Origin: Mytilus galloprovincialis
Lineage: Eukaryota; Mollusca; Bivalvia; Mytilida; Mytilidae
Assembly: GCF_965363235.1 (NCBI RefSeq)
Contig: NC_134848.1
Location: forward strand, 66,096,681 to 66,160,680
Reading direction: 5' to 3'
DNA length: 64,000 bases
Made by a program: the position numbers and the translations under genes. Below the pieces are notes generated by a model. That model ran no database searches, was not told the origin of the DNA, and saw nothing but the letters and a program-made list of their open reading frames with translations. This document shows positions 46,101-57,680 of this stretch, one piece after another; position 1 is the first letter of the stretch, and each line of letters starts with the position of its first letter.

Positions 46101-49100
46101 CATATACATGATAATTTAGCAAAACTTAAAAATTTATTAAAATCTTTATACTGCAATCAGCCTGTTTGCTAGAAATTAGTTTTAGCCCATTTTATGAACA
46201 TTGACAGATACTGTACAGTTAAAGATTATACTTAAAATTAGAAAAAAATATTGTGTGCATTTATATTATTGCGGTTTTGTCATTTTGAATTTAAATGCAA
46301 TTTTGATATTTGCGATATTGAGAAAAATCCTCTTTAATTCATATAAAAAAGTCAAAATGTGAGTTTAAATTATTGCGGCTATAACCCTGTTGCATTTTTT
46401 GCAATAACGAAAACATCACAATAAATTCTGAATTTACAGAACTGTAACTTTAAGTAATCACACTTTATGTCCCTAGTCATGTATGTGTTCCTTTTATTTT
46501 ACAAAATTTAATTATGTTATTTTGGTTTTACAGACAGAAATAACCCAGACAGTGGAGGTACAGACAATAGTCAATCATTTTCGCAGCAGGATTCAGTCCC
46601 AGACAGGGAACCAGGTATGTCTAGTATTTCACAACAATATTTACTTACAGTCCTTAGATTTGCATAGCCTATTCTTCCCTCTGTCAGTCCTGCTTCAGTT
46701 TAAAGTTTTTGGTAAAGTTATTTTTTTATGAAGTCCAATCAACTTGAAACTTAGTACACATGTTCCCTATGATATGATCTTGCTATTTTAATGCCAAATT
46801 AAGAGTTTTTACCCCAATTTCACGGTCAACTGAACATAAAAAATAAACATAGAAAATAATAATGTGATAGGGGCGGGGCATCCATGTACTATGGATACAT
46901 TCATGTTTTATCAAGTGGTTTTATCTTCATTATCATGATTATTATATATGTTCCCCCGCCTGTTCAGAACCCATAAAAAATAAATCTAATAACTATAACT
47001 TTATATGAACTTAAAGAGGTAAAAACTTTGTCAGAAGTTTCATTGGTTGTTTCCATGGTTTCCATGTATTTTAAAATAAGTGATCTTTATTCAAACTTGT
47101 GAGGTTTAAATATAAAAAAAAGGTTTTCGTGTTTGAAGACATCATCAATAGAAAGGAAACTCGCATTGATATTCTGCGTAAAACAATTTAAAATAATTGA
47201 ACGATTGATTTCTAGGAGTTGCCATCTATTTATAGAAATTACAAAAACCAATATGCAATTTTATTGTTTTATTTTTCAGGAACTTACAAATGCAGTTTTT
47301 GTTCGAGTAACTTTTCGTCATTATATCACCTACAGTGCCATCATGTATACAAACACTCTTCAATAATGAACAATGGTAATCATTGTAACAAAGTGCATAA
47401 TACTCAACTAGACTCTCAACCTTTAGACTTAAAAATGGCAGCATTCAATTCCCAAAGAGTGAGTTATGACTCTTCACATGTCATGGAAAAGCCTGTAGTA
47501 TCAGAGTCTGGTGCCTTAGATCTTTCGACTGTCAGAAGCAGAGTGGTTTCTGAACCGAAGCCAGAATATAATCAAGTTTCGTCAAGTGTCAATAACGATG
47601 TCATTGAATCAGATAATGAAGATAGCGATAAGTTAGTTATAGATACACAACATGAAAATACTACAGAAAATGATCGCGATGAAGATACATCTGAAACCAA
47701 CCAATCAAATGCTCCGCTGTCTCATCACGCTAAAAATGGAAAGCAAAACTCATATAATAGCACTTACAACTCACAGTATGATAAATGTGAAACACAGCAT
47801 TCATCAATCCGTCCAGAAACTGACATTAGAACTTATGATAAAGTTCCTTCCATTGAAAGGCAGCCATTAGACTTCAGGTCTAAGTCCCCACAAAGAAATA
47901 ATACTCATTTTTCCGAACTTACTAAACCAGGTGACACTAGTGGTTATCCTCCGTATTATAATCCACCAATAGATAATCAATCCTTATTGAACATGATTCC
48001 ACCAATGCCGAACATGGGGATGATGGGAAATTTTCAAATGCCATTCGGATTCTCTCCATATATGATGATGCCACCAAATTCTTTTATGCCACCTGCCACA
48101 ATTGGTGGTATGCCTGAAGGTAGATTTCAACTACCAATTGACTCTTTCCCGAATTCCATGAATCCTACAATGCCTTACAACCCTAACTTAAACTTACAAC
48201 CCAGTAAAGTAGGACCAGTAAGGAGAAATTCTGGAAGTAAGTCGAGATCAACATCCAAAAATAGCGAAATAACGAGTAAACAAAAGGACGTTGTTGAAAT
48301 CTATCAGTGTAAAACATGTAGCAGAAAATTCTCGCAAGTTGGAAACTTCCACAACCATATGAAAACTCATGAATCTAAAGTATGCTCATGTGGAATTTGT
48401 GAAAAGGAATTTAGTGATAGCTATGAACTTCAGCGACACATGAGAAATACTCATACAGGAAGTATGCCGTATAAATGTGAGCAGTGTGATCGTGAATTTA
48501 GTCAGTATAACAATTTACGTCGTCATCTTCGTGTGCATAATGGTAAAAATTACAAGTGTCATCTGTGTGGTCGCACATTCAATGAAGTGTTTTATTTAGA
48601 GATGCACATGGGGTCACACACTGGTGAAAGGACATACAAATGTGGAGTGTGTAATGCAGCATTTAGTGACAACGCAGAATTACAAAAACATGTCAAAACA
48701 CATAGTGCTGAGGAATTACACACCTGTGATGTGTGTGGAAAGTCATTCAGTAAGGCGTGTGTGTTACGTCAACATAAGAAGATGCACAGCGGTATACGTC
48801 CATTTAAATGTGATGTTTGTGACAAGTCTTTTATACATCGACATCATCTGACGATTCATTCTCGTATGCACAGCACAAACAAGCCATACATTTGCAAGAT
48901 ATGCAAGAAGGAATTTGCTCAGACAAGTCATTTATACAAACATATTCGTCAGCATACAGAGCAACCAGGTGTGACTGAAGCCATGATCCACGAATCGTTA
49001 GCACCAATACTAGATAAATTAAAACAATCAGGTGATTCTCCAATATCTTCACCATCCATTGATTCTAGTGATGAGAAAATATCAGATGTTGTTAACAACA

Positions 49101-50428
49101 ACATCAAACGAGAAAAAGATTCAATGGAGGAAAGTAATTCAGGGGAAGTAACTGTCCAAAATGAAATGAAATTATCTGAAAGCTCAAAGCCGGAGGAAGC
49201 AGGTGAAGAAATGGAGGATGTTTCTGGAGACGAATCTGAACTTTCAAAATCTGCAGGGGAAAAGACACTAGAATTTGTAAAAGAAACGATGGTTAACAAA
49301 GAGCAGAAGGATATTAAATCCATTGAAGTTGAATTGTGTGAACAGAAAATCAATCAACCTCCTCAAACACTGCAAGCCACACGTATAGATGTCACCGAAG
49401 TCATGAAACATAGTCTTAAAGAAGTTGAAAATTTATTTCATCAGCACAGGCAGAACAAAGAAGGGGGAAATACTCATGATGATTTACATGACAAGAAGTC
49501 AGAAAGTTATGAATCAGATGACAATGCATCAGACAAAACTAGTGTCTCGTTAGCCTCAAGCTTGTCGGAGAGACGATATCTCAATAGTCCTAACTCTGGT
49601 TTGCCCTATGATGAACAATGCTTAAAGGAGAGTTCCTTACCCAGAATTCCAGATTATGGTCCCCAGTATCATGAAAATAGCACTTTGAATCAAGACCATA
49701 ATGAAGAAGCCAAACTTAATACCAGTTACCATTGTGACAAAGTACAAGAGAAGTGTAATGAAACTGACAGATATTCTCCCATAAGTCAGTCTGGTGACTC
49801 ATTGTGTGAAAGTGACTTCCGATCTAGGAGTAACTCTGCCTCTGAAAATCTTGTGCCTAACTATAAGCCGACATCTTCAGCATTATCACCTAGAATAGTA
49901 TCCTCTGAAAATATACTGAAGGAGCAACTCATTCCTAAAGATAATTGTCTTGTAGAAGAGACCAAGGTGGAAATTGTGATGCCACCAAAGAAACGGAAAC
50001 GATATGCATCCCGTCAAAAAAAGAAATCTCAAGATTCCGTGGACATGATAGAAGATCAGTCGGCTGACCAATCAAAATATCCTCAGATGATACAGCCAAT
50101 GGCAGCAGAGGCTCAACAAATGTACTTTCTTCAGCTCCAGCAAATGCAGATGGCGCTAGCTGCAAATGTCATGGCTGCACAAGGCATGATGATGCACAGT
50201 GAACAGATGAAAAACCAAAGAGGTATTCCGAATGGATACCAATATAATTCTGACACAAATGATCTCCCTTTAGTTAGACAGACTCCGTCAGGAACTCCAA
50301 TGAAAACTAGTCTTCCATTTCCATTTAACATAACCAAAGACAGTGGGCCTCTTGAATACCCAAGAGGAAGCCCTATTCAAAATGGCAGCATAATTAATCA
50401 TTCCATTGCAAAAGCCGGTTATTCATAA
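43143..50428 (+). CDS. C2H2 zinc-finger transcription factor, 1089 aa, three exons
   Basis: Exons 43143-43182 ([13 protein letters not shown]), 46534-46614 and 47280-50428, with GT/AG borders, all junctions phase 1. The ATG has a good context (gaaaATGG). Finger 1 is isolated at about residues 43-66 (YKCSFCSS...H...H). Fingers 2-9 form a tight array at about 382-600 (from [10 protein letters not shown] to [10 protein letters not shown]), with most linkers diverged from TGEKP. CtBP-type motifs: PLDLK (88-92), ALDLS (about 119) and PLDFR (about 235), suggesting a repressor. A Pro/Met-rich segment (about 280-330) precedes the array. An acidic/Ser-rich region follows it, with a basic nuclear signal PPKKRKR (from 942) and a Gln/Met-rich C-terminus (around 980-1020). 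DNA-binding nuclear protein; target unknown. No vertebrate orthologue assigned. Confidence 0.92.
43948..44112. mobile_element. Foldback MITE in intron 1 of the zinc-finger gene, 165 bp
   Basis: Left CTTGATAGGCTATTATTATT then 'tttttctttgacgccttactttga' is mirrored on the right (about 44070-44112) with few mismatches over about 43 bases. The interior carries TGACGTCATAATG. No target duplication recognised. Confidence 0.65.
44276..45368. mobile_element. Non-autonomous TIR transposon in intron 1, 1.1 kb
   Basis: Ends are CAGACAGGGGACTTACTAAA and, mirrored, CAGTCTGGGGACTTACTTAA, continuing into 'atga(c/g)tgattt...atcact' to give TIRs of about 40 bases. Terminal CAG...CTG resembles hAT-type ends, but no 8-bp duplication was seen. 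No coding frame of note inside. AT-rich body. Confidence 0.6.
45369..46533. other. Rest of intron 1 of the zinc-finger gene
   Basis: AT-rich. Holds the inverted short repeat at 45791-45856 and a 'ttattgcggtt...caataacgaaaac' block (46268-46420) that looks like ends of another old element. No exon recognised. Confidence 0.45.
46688..46915 (+). repeat. Dispersed repeat family D copy, 5'-truncated (intron 2)
   Basis: Starts at 'cttcagtttaaagtttttgg', then 'tgaagtccaatcaacttgaaac', 'gttccctatgatatgatc' and 'ggggcatccatgtactatgg'. Confidence 0.75.
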
Positions 50429-51964
50429 TTTATTTTTTATATTGTTTACATTTTAAAATGTTGAATTTGATTTTTTGGTGTTTTTGCCAATATAATTGAT
50501 TATTGAATATAACTTTTTCAAATGTAGAATGTTATTGTTATAATTAGAATTTCAGGATTTTTTCAGTTAATATTGATACATGACATATATAAGTAAATTA
50601 ATTTGTTTTTACATTTGAAGTCAAAGATTGATTTTTCAAAGTGATGAAAATAACACCAGAAGCTTTACTAGTGTATTTTTATTATTAATATAAGAAAGGG
50701 GGTTAAAGTGTGTTTAAAAAAAATTAAAATTGTATGCGTATAGATAACTAATCAGTATTAGTATACTATAACTGAAATTTGTAATCCTTAAAACTCACTA
50801 AAAAATATTTAACTTGAGTTATAGGGAGGAAAAAACAAAACAAACAAAAATTTGAAATTTTGATTCCACATGTTCCATGGCCAGTTATAATGAAAATGTA
50901 TGGCCAATTTTAGATTGAACATAATTAAGAAAATCACTTAAATCAATTACTTACCAAATATCCGAATTAAAATACATTCCAGACTGATTATATCTTGATT
51001 TTATCCGGAGTTTACTTGGTCCTAAATAAAACCTTTTTTTACCACCATCTCTTATGTACTCAGACCACCAGAATAAATTAACTTCAAACAGAAAACGTCC
51101 ATTTAGAATATTAAGCATAGTTTGTTTAGATTAGATTGTAAATAAATGTAAATAATAACCTTCTATATTTTTTTTGCACAGAAAAACAACAGCAGCAAAA
51201 TAGTTTCATAAAAGCTGAGGGGAGATAGTTTGAAATGATACCAAAGATAGATAACCCAATACTGATTATATTTAGGTGATATATTTTTAACCATTCACAT
51301 GCCAAATTTGATCAGTAAGGTACACAATGGAAAGTTTTGTAGAGTTTAGAAGATTTAGACCATGAAAAATACTGTTGTTTCTGTTGATACTGTAAAAATA
51401 TATGAGTGGTATGGAATATAATTCTTTTCCAATTTTTACTTAGTTCAATCTGACTTTAAATGGCCAAACAATCTTAGAGTAGTCACTTACAATTTCAGTT
51501 AGATTGGTTAGCAGAATTATATGTATTTTGTTAGGACTTGGTGTGTCCAAATATTTTTTTAAAGTATTGCCATATTAGACTGTGCCATATAAAATTGAAG
51601 TTCCAAAGAATAATACATGTGTTCAAATTTATTTGCTCAAATTACTGATTGCTATTCACGATTGTCCATTGAATTTGCTCAAGTTTTCATTGTATTTAAA
51701 TGAGTGTTTATTTTTTTACAGTTGTACATGTTGTTGATATATCAAATGTAATTCATGTTATACATGTTATAGGTATAGCCTTTAAATGATTGTTAAATTT
51801 TGCATTGAAAATTGTGTTCGTAATCCAGAGTTAAACTATGCATTTTTTATTTATTTTTACAAGAATCACTCATAAAAAAAGTTTATCATTTGTATTCATC
51901 TCATCATAATATGATTAAAATCAAAAATAGTATATATTTTTGAGAAAAGCATTTTAGTCAGTCA
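50429..51964 (+). other. Probable 3' UTR and downstream DNA of the zinc-finger gene
   Basis: AT-rich with no open frame. Candidate AATAAA signals near 51025 and 51142; true end not determinable. Confidence 0.4.
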
Positions 51965-52245
51965 TTAAGGTGGTACCTAACAATACAGGGAGATAACTCT
52001 GTAAAATCAGCTAAACGTTTTAATTACGTTGAGTTGTTAAGGGAATATTAAGCTTCTCAATGATCAAAATTGGTGTTTGTCAAACTGCTATATAACCAGT
52101 GTAATTTTTCTGATAAAATGGTTGGTTCAAAATTTTTAAAATTTATATATTTTGGTTAAAGGGTCAAAGTAAATACTTTGTCAAAATTTTATGAAAATTT
52201 AACGAGCCAAATTAATTTGAGTGAAAGTGTTGGGTACCACCTTAA
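51965..52245. mobile_element. TTAA-flanked MITE, 281 bp, copy 2
   Basis: TTAAGGTGGTACCTAACAAT left end and GTGTTGGGTACCACCTTAA right end; same length and direction as 22216-22496 with scattered substitutions. Lies downstream of, or within, the zinc-finger gene 3' UTR. Confidence 0.8.
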
Positions 52246-52810
52246 GTAGAGTGAAAGTGGACAGGGATTTGATATCATTAACTTGTCAGCTTTTGATGTC
52301 CTGTATGTGCATTTTCTTTTAAGTATGCAGAATTATTTGTTTAAGAAATTAATTGATCAATCTTGCAGTATTTTGCTGTTAATGCATCAACAAGAAACTC
52401 CTAGCAAGGATAGCTAATATGGTTTTGAACACTAAAAAATATACTTGAAACAAGTGCATTATAACATAAGAACAGTTTCATGATAAGGGTAGCTAAGTTT
52501 GTCTTGCAGCCAAATAATGAAATAGAATAGTCAATTCTTATGCAAAATCAAAATGAGATTCTCTATTTGAGAGTACTTTACATTTTACATTTTTTACCTC
52601 AAAAAGCCAAAATAATAAAATCGAAAATTAGAAAGAAGTCATTTATTACAATAAAAATCCAAATTTTGTAACTGCATACTCTTAATAAGTTGTCATAATT
52701 GTCGAGGACAAATATATGTCTCATTGTTTTATATGTGTATGTCTTTCAAGAAATTTGTTCATTCCACTGAGGTAAAGGAACCATTAGTATAGGGGTTAAT
52801 GTTTGTCTGC
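52246..52810. other. Gene-free stretch
   Basis: AT-rich DNA between the MITE and the minisatellite; nothing recognised. Confidence 0.4.
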
Positions 52811-53090
52811 TTGTGCTGATATACATGTTTATTTGTCTTGGATGTACATGTGTATTTGTCTTGATGTACATGTGTATTTGTCTAGATGTACATGTGTATT
52901 TGTCTTGGATGTACATGTGTATTTGTCTTGGATGTACATGTGTATTTGTCTTGGATGTACATGTGTATTTGTCTTGGATGTACATGTGTATTTGTTTTGG
53001 ATGTACATGTGTATTTATCTTGGATGTACATGTGTATTTGTCTTGGATGTACATATATGTATTTGTCTTGATGTACATGTATATTTGTAA
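52811..53090. repeat. Minisatellite, 22-23-bp unit, about 11-12 copies
   Basis: Unit TTGGATGTACATGTGTATTT plus 'gtc'. Each unit holds the palindrome ATGTACAT. Copies are nearly identical in the middle and degenerate at the edges. Several overlapping frames on both strands (60-110 codons) are artefacts of this array. Confidence 0.93.
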
Positions 53091-54699
53091 AGTTGAACAT
53101 AATTAGTGTGTATGGCAAGTTGTAAATAGTCAGTCTATTTGTATTTATTTTCATATGAGGTACTTATATTGTTTATTTCCCAAGTTTATAATTGATGGTT
53201 TGAATATTACCTTGGGAAATGTATTTTGCTGGTTGGGCAAGCATTTGCAATCATCCAGCTGTGGTCCAGCATGAACTTGGGTGTATACTATTGATAAGAA
53301 TTAACATTCTTTTAAAACTTTCGGCTTTAGAACAGGAAAATTCTCACGAAGGTGAATTCATTACTCCTGAACTTTGAAAATCTCTCTGGACTCATATTTT
53401 CTAAACTGTTAAGTCCAGAAAGACATCAAAATTTGTGTTCACTGTTGAACTTGCCGAGGTAAATAAATTGTGAGTTGTGGTCTTGCCTTCAAAAATTCCA
53501 ATTGATACAGTCTTTTTACATAATTGATACTTAATCAAGTTGTATTGTACAATAGATGTATATATGATTGTGTGTGGATGTTTGTAGAGATAGGAGGGTA
53601 AACTGGGGTGTGGATTGAACACTCATTTTGTGCTGTTATCATGGTAGTATGAAATACACATGTTTTGTTTTGAAGTTTTAGGTAAATATGTAATTTTGTT
53701 GATAAAGAAATTCAATATAATGCTTTTAAAATCAGTCTTTTAAAGTTCAAGGTTTAAAAAAATTAAGGGTTTAAAATCTAATCCAGCACTGAGCCTTTAT
53801 CTTCAAATTTGGCACATTTATATTCATCAAGGGGAGATAACAAAATATTTTGATTTTTTTTATCTGATATCTGTACTTATCTTTTTTATATGGATAAATA
53901 AGTTAATCCTAAGTTATTCTGTCAATTTTTTTTTTGAATTTAAACCATTCTAACAAAGTTACATATTGCTATACTTGTAGACTATTTTACACTGTTTTAA
54001 ATAGTGGTACACACTGTTTTCATTTTCCATAAATCATCATTAGTATTTCCATTCATTGCAGACATTGACAGAGAGATTTATAAAACTTATTCTTGAAATA
54101 TTGGCTTTTACTGACAAGTTTATAGATGGTTCATGTATTTTTTCTCTCTAAATTTACAATTATTGTTTGATTTTCAAAGTGGATAAATTGAAACTTGAAA
54201 TGTCAGCATGAATGAATCATTTTTTTTTGGTCTATTTCTTTAATTTTTTGTTTAATTTTTGTTTACATTTTTTCTGTTTTCATTCTTTTGAACATGTTAA
54301 ATACTAAAATCACCAAGATGTTTAGATCTGTAGAAAAAAAAAAAACATATTTTTTTTCTTCAGTTTTCATTCTTTTGAACATATTGAAAACTAAAAGTAA
54401 AATCACCCAGATGATTAGAACTATAAGCATGAAAAAACAGATGTTAAAGAAAACTTTTTTTTTCTGATTTAATTTTCATAATTATATATACATGATTTAT
54501 AAAGAAGTTGTTAAAATTACTTCACACTCATTTAAATCATTTTTGTCAATGTGCCTTTAGTAAAATACCATATGTTGTCAACCAAAATTTAACTGCAAAG
54601 CTTTTTGCTGCAGTGGTGCAATACATATCAATAAAACGTTTTGTTGATTCAATTTGTTGTTTTAGTTTAATAAGCCATATCATGAAAAACAAATATAAG
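53091..54699. other. Gene-free stretch
   Basis: AT-rich. A 'ttttcattcttttgaacat' word occurs twice (about 54277 and 54364) in a roughly 87-base direct duplication. No coding signal. Confidence 0.45.
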
Positions 54700-55640
54700 G
54701 AGATGTTTCAGTTACATCGAAGACAGCAACCCAGCAACACAATAAAAACAAGACATTTACAAGTCAACATATGTAACCTCTTAAGTGATAGCCAAATTCG
54801 ATTGTTATTGAGGTTGAAATGACATAACCGAGGCTTGACTTTAGGCCTATTAGTAAAGAGCAACACTTAATGAGGTATAAAAGTAATATAAACACACATT
54901 CTGAGAGTATTGCAATTCAGTCCGCTACCAGTTAAGTTAAATTATACTGGAACAAACTGCTAACTTTATCTATAACTTGTCTATATTTGTAAACTATATA
55001 ACAAATATCAAGTCAACATCTTCAATCATGACGAAAAAAAGGAAGGAAGTCCAAGGACCGTTACTATACACAAAATTATCAAAAAGGAACAAAATTCGAA
55101 CTTGATATGTAATTTTTCATGATATAACAACACATAGAATATCAAATCAATATCTTCAAGCGTGAAGGAAAAAAGTGTGGAAAACTTATTTACCGGATTA
55201 TTGAATGAACAGACAGACGTACAGAGTAGAAACCTCAAGTTTTGGTTGGGGACTAATTAAACATGTTTGACATACATCAAAGAGACAGCAACTTGGCAAC
55301 TAAATAAAAAAGGATAAGATTGTCACTGTTGAACACAACATCCATCACTTGATTCACACAAAGCTTTTGGTTGAAGCCAAATTTGATTTAAAATTCATCA
55401 GTCATGTGATTTTTATATAAATGTTTGTTTGTACATGTACGTATAAAAAGGACAGCAACCCAGCAACAAAATTATAAGTTATTCACAGATTTTGTAATCT
55501 TCAAAAACTTGATAGTTTAAAGTCAATGGTATATAGCTTAGGTTGAAATTCTATTCATAAATAGCTGATGTGTATAAGGACCTTTTTTACCTCAAAGGAC
55601 AGCAACCCATCGGATATTATTAAGTCTTCAACAATTTGAT
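54700..55640 (+). repeat. Spaced GACAGCAACCCAGCAAC repeat region
   Basis: GACAGCAACCCAGCAACA (about 54722), GACAGCAACTTGGCAACT (55282), GACAGCAACCCAGCAACA (55450) and GACAGCAACCCATCGGAT (55596) are direct but unevenly spaced. Between them, 55020-55235 resembles a known mollusc repeat ('tcaaatcaatatcttcaagc', 'gaacagacagacgtacagag'). The 104-codon frame at 54508-54822 is judged spurious. Confidence 0.55.
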
Positions 55641-55837
55641 ACATCTAAGGTCTCGTGTTATTGCTGAGAATTTAATAAGCCATATGAAATAATTTGAATT
55701 GAGTATGAGTTGTTTACTTTCACATTGCTGCCAGCTGGGTGTAATTGGTATGAGTTGGTTACTTTCACATTTCTGCCAGCTATGTGTAATTGATTGCATG
55801 TTCACCTTCACTGTGGGAAGTCTTTAGTTCAAATAAA

Positions 55838-56130
55838 ATTGAGAATGGAAATGGGGAATGTGTCAAAGAGACAACAACCTGACTATAGAAAAAAGAACAA
55901 GGTCACCAACAGGTCTTCAATGTAGCAAGACATTCCTGCACCCGGAGGCGTCCCTCAGCTGACCCCTAAACAAATATACATTGTATACTAGTTCAGTGAT
56001 AATGAACGCCATACTAATTTCCAAATTGTACACAGAGGCTTCTGACTTGGGACAGGCGCAAAAATGCAACGGTGTTAAACATGTTTGAGATCTCAACCCT
56101 CCCCTATACCTCTAGCCAATGTAGAAAAGT
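55838..56130 (+). repeat. Dispersed repeat family B copy joined to a family-A tail
   Basis: 55838-56012 matches 29501-29668 ('ggggaatgtgtcaaagagac', 'acccggaggcgtccctc', 'actagttcagtgataatgaac'). It runs on into 'ttctgacttgggacaggcgca' and 'gttaaacatgtttgagatctc', which matches the inner part of the long family-A copy. Confidence 0.75.
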
Positions 56131-56861
56131 AAACGCATAACAAAAAATCCGTCAGGGTGATACCAAAGAACTTTGAATTGATATTTGCTGCTTCTCCACT
56201 AAACACTAGATATTGAGTTGTAAGAAAAATGACAAATTGTCTTTGAATCAGGGAAAGGTGACATTACTCCTGCAGACTGTTACCTTGTGTACTAGCACCT
56301 TCAACTTCCAGCTCAGTACTTCTATCTTGTACCAGGTATAGTTAATACTTTTATTAAACAGTTTTTGTCTTGCATATAGTCCATGGACACAGTTATCATC
56401 CTTTGGTTTTCGTTGTCTACGAATATAGTTCCTAGTGTAAACAGTGTATAACTTGCATGTTTTATTTGATACACTTTCCCAATCTATTTCTTGATATTAA
56501 ATGCTTGAAATATTAAGTAGGGGATGTAATTACATGTTAAACAAATTTGAGTGCTGAATCTTTATGTTAAGTAGTGATTTTTGGTCCAGTTCAAAAAGGT
56601 CAAATTTTATCACGTCTGAAGCTGTTAAACTAAATTTTACACCCCCTTAACACAGAATTGTCAATATTTTGAGTTAGAGCCGGTAGAAGTTTCTATAATT
56701 TTTTGATATTATTTGTCTCACTGGTAGTACACTACACTGTAAAAAATCTTTTTGAGAAAGAGCAGGTGCGATTTTTTTAATTTGAATTTATTGTGTTCTC
56801 AGGCCATATGCATTTAATTTGCCTTGGACCATAAAATAGTCCATCAATCATCATCTATGTT

Positions 56862-56905
56862 TGGTGGAGAGTTGTCTCATTAGCTATTATATCTCACCTT
56901 ATTGT
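56862..56905 (-). repeat. Dispersed repeat family A end fragment
   Basis: 'ggtggagagttgtctcattagc' and 'tattatatctcacctta' are the inverse of the family head. Confidence 0.6.
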
Positions 56906-57097
56906 ACAATTTACTTTATATATAAACTTTTCTCCAAACTTGTAATCATTGAATAGCCTTTCAATTCTCTGATACTACAAGACCTTTTATGAGTGATGAT
57001 TCAATATCCTTTTCATGTGTTGATTGGGTGGCAAACATTGTAGCAATGTGCCTACAAAAGTTCCAAATGAGTTCATTGGAAAATCACCATTTATTTT

Positions 57098-57395
57098 GAT
57101 GCCCCACCTACGATAGTAGGGGTACATTATGTTTTCTGGTCTGTCCATCTGTGCGTCCTTCCTTCCGTCCTTGCATCCGTCTGTCCCGCTTCTGGGTAAA
57201 GTTTTTGGTCAAGTAAGTTTTTAATGAAGCTGAATTCCAATCAACTTGAAACTTTATAGTACACATGTTCCCTATAATAGGATATTTCTAATTTTAATGC
57301 CAAATTAGATTTTTTACCCAGTTTCATGGTCCATTGAACATGTAAAATGAAGTGGGAGTGGGGCCTCCGTATACTTTGGACACATTCTTGTTGTA
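57098..57395 (+). repeat. Dispersed repeat family D, most complete copy
   Basis: GATGCCCCACCTACGATAGT, 'aggggtacattatgttttctgg', 'ccgtctgtcccgcttctgg', 'ccaatcaacttgaaact' and 'gtggggcctccgtatac'. Serves as the reference for copies at 36258, 37728, 46688 and 61060. Confidence 0.8.
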
Positions 57396-57539
57396 TGAAA
57401 CAACATTGATAATATCAAGCTGAAAGTACCAGATATTAAACTAAACCAACTCATCTTAAGTGATTTATTTACAAGTGTAGAAAAATTGAAATTTCCTTTA
57501 AAAAACCACATGAGGATACATACACAGTACTTATTGATA

Positions 57540-57680
57540 GCAAGAAAAGATGTGGTATGATTGCCATAGAGTCAGTTTCCACCTGAGACCAAATTAAGGC
57601 CTTCAACACTTTAGCAAAACCATAATGAATAGCAGGCTATAAAAGGCCCTGACATGACAAATGTAAACCAATTTAAACAG
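57540..57680 (+). repeat. Dispersed repeat family A copy
   Basis: AAGAAAAGATGTGGTATGAT, 'ttaaggccttcaacactttagc', 'aaaaggccctgacatgacaaatg'. Confidence 0.7.

Noticed and set aside
47226-50337. Several minus-strand and shifted frames of 60-134 codons
   Set aside because: Shadows of the zinc-finger coding exon.
52746-53154. Overlapping open frames on both strands (60-110 codons)
   Set aside because: Artefacts of the 22-23-bp minisatellite.
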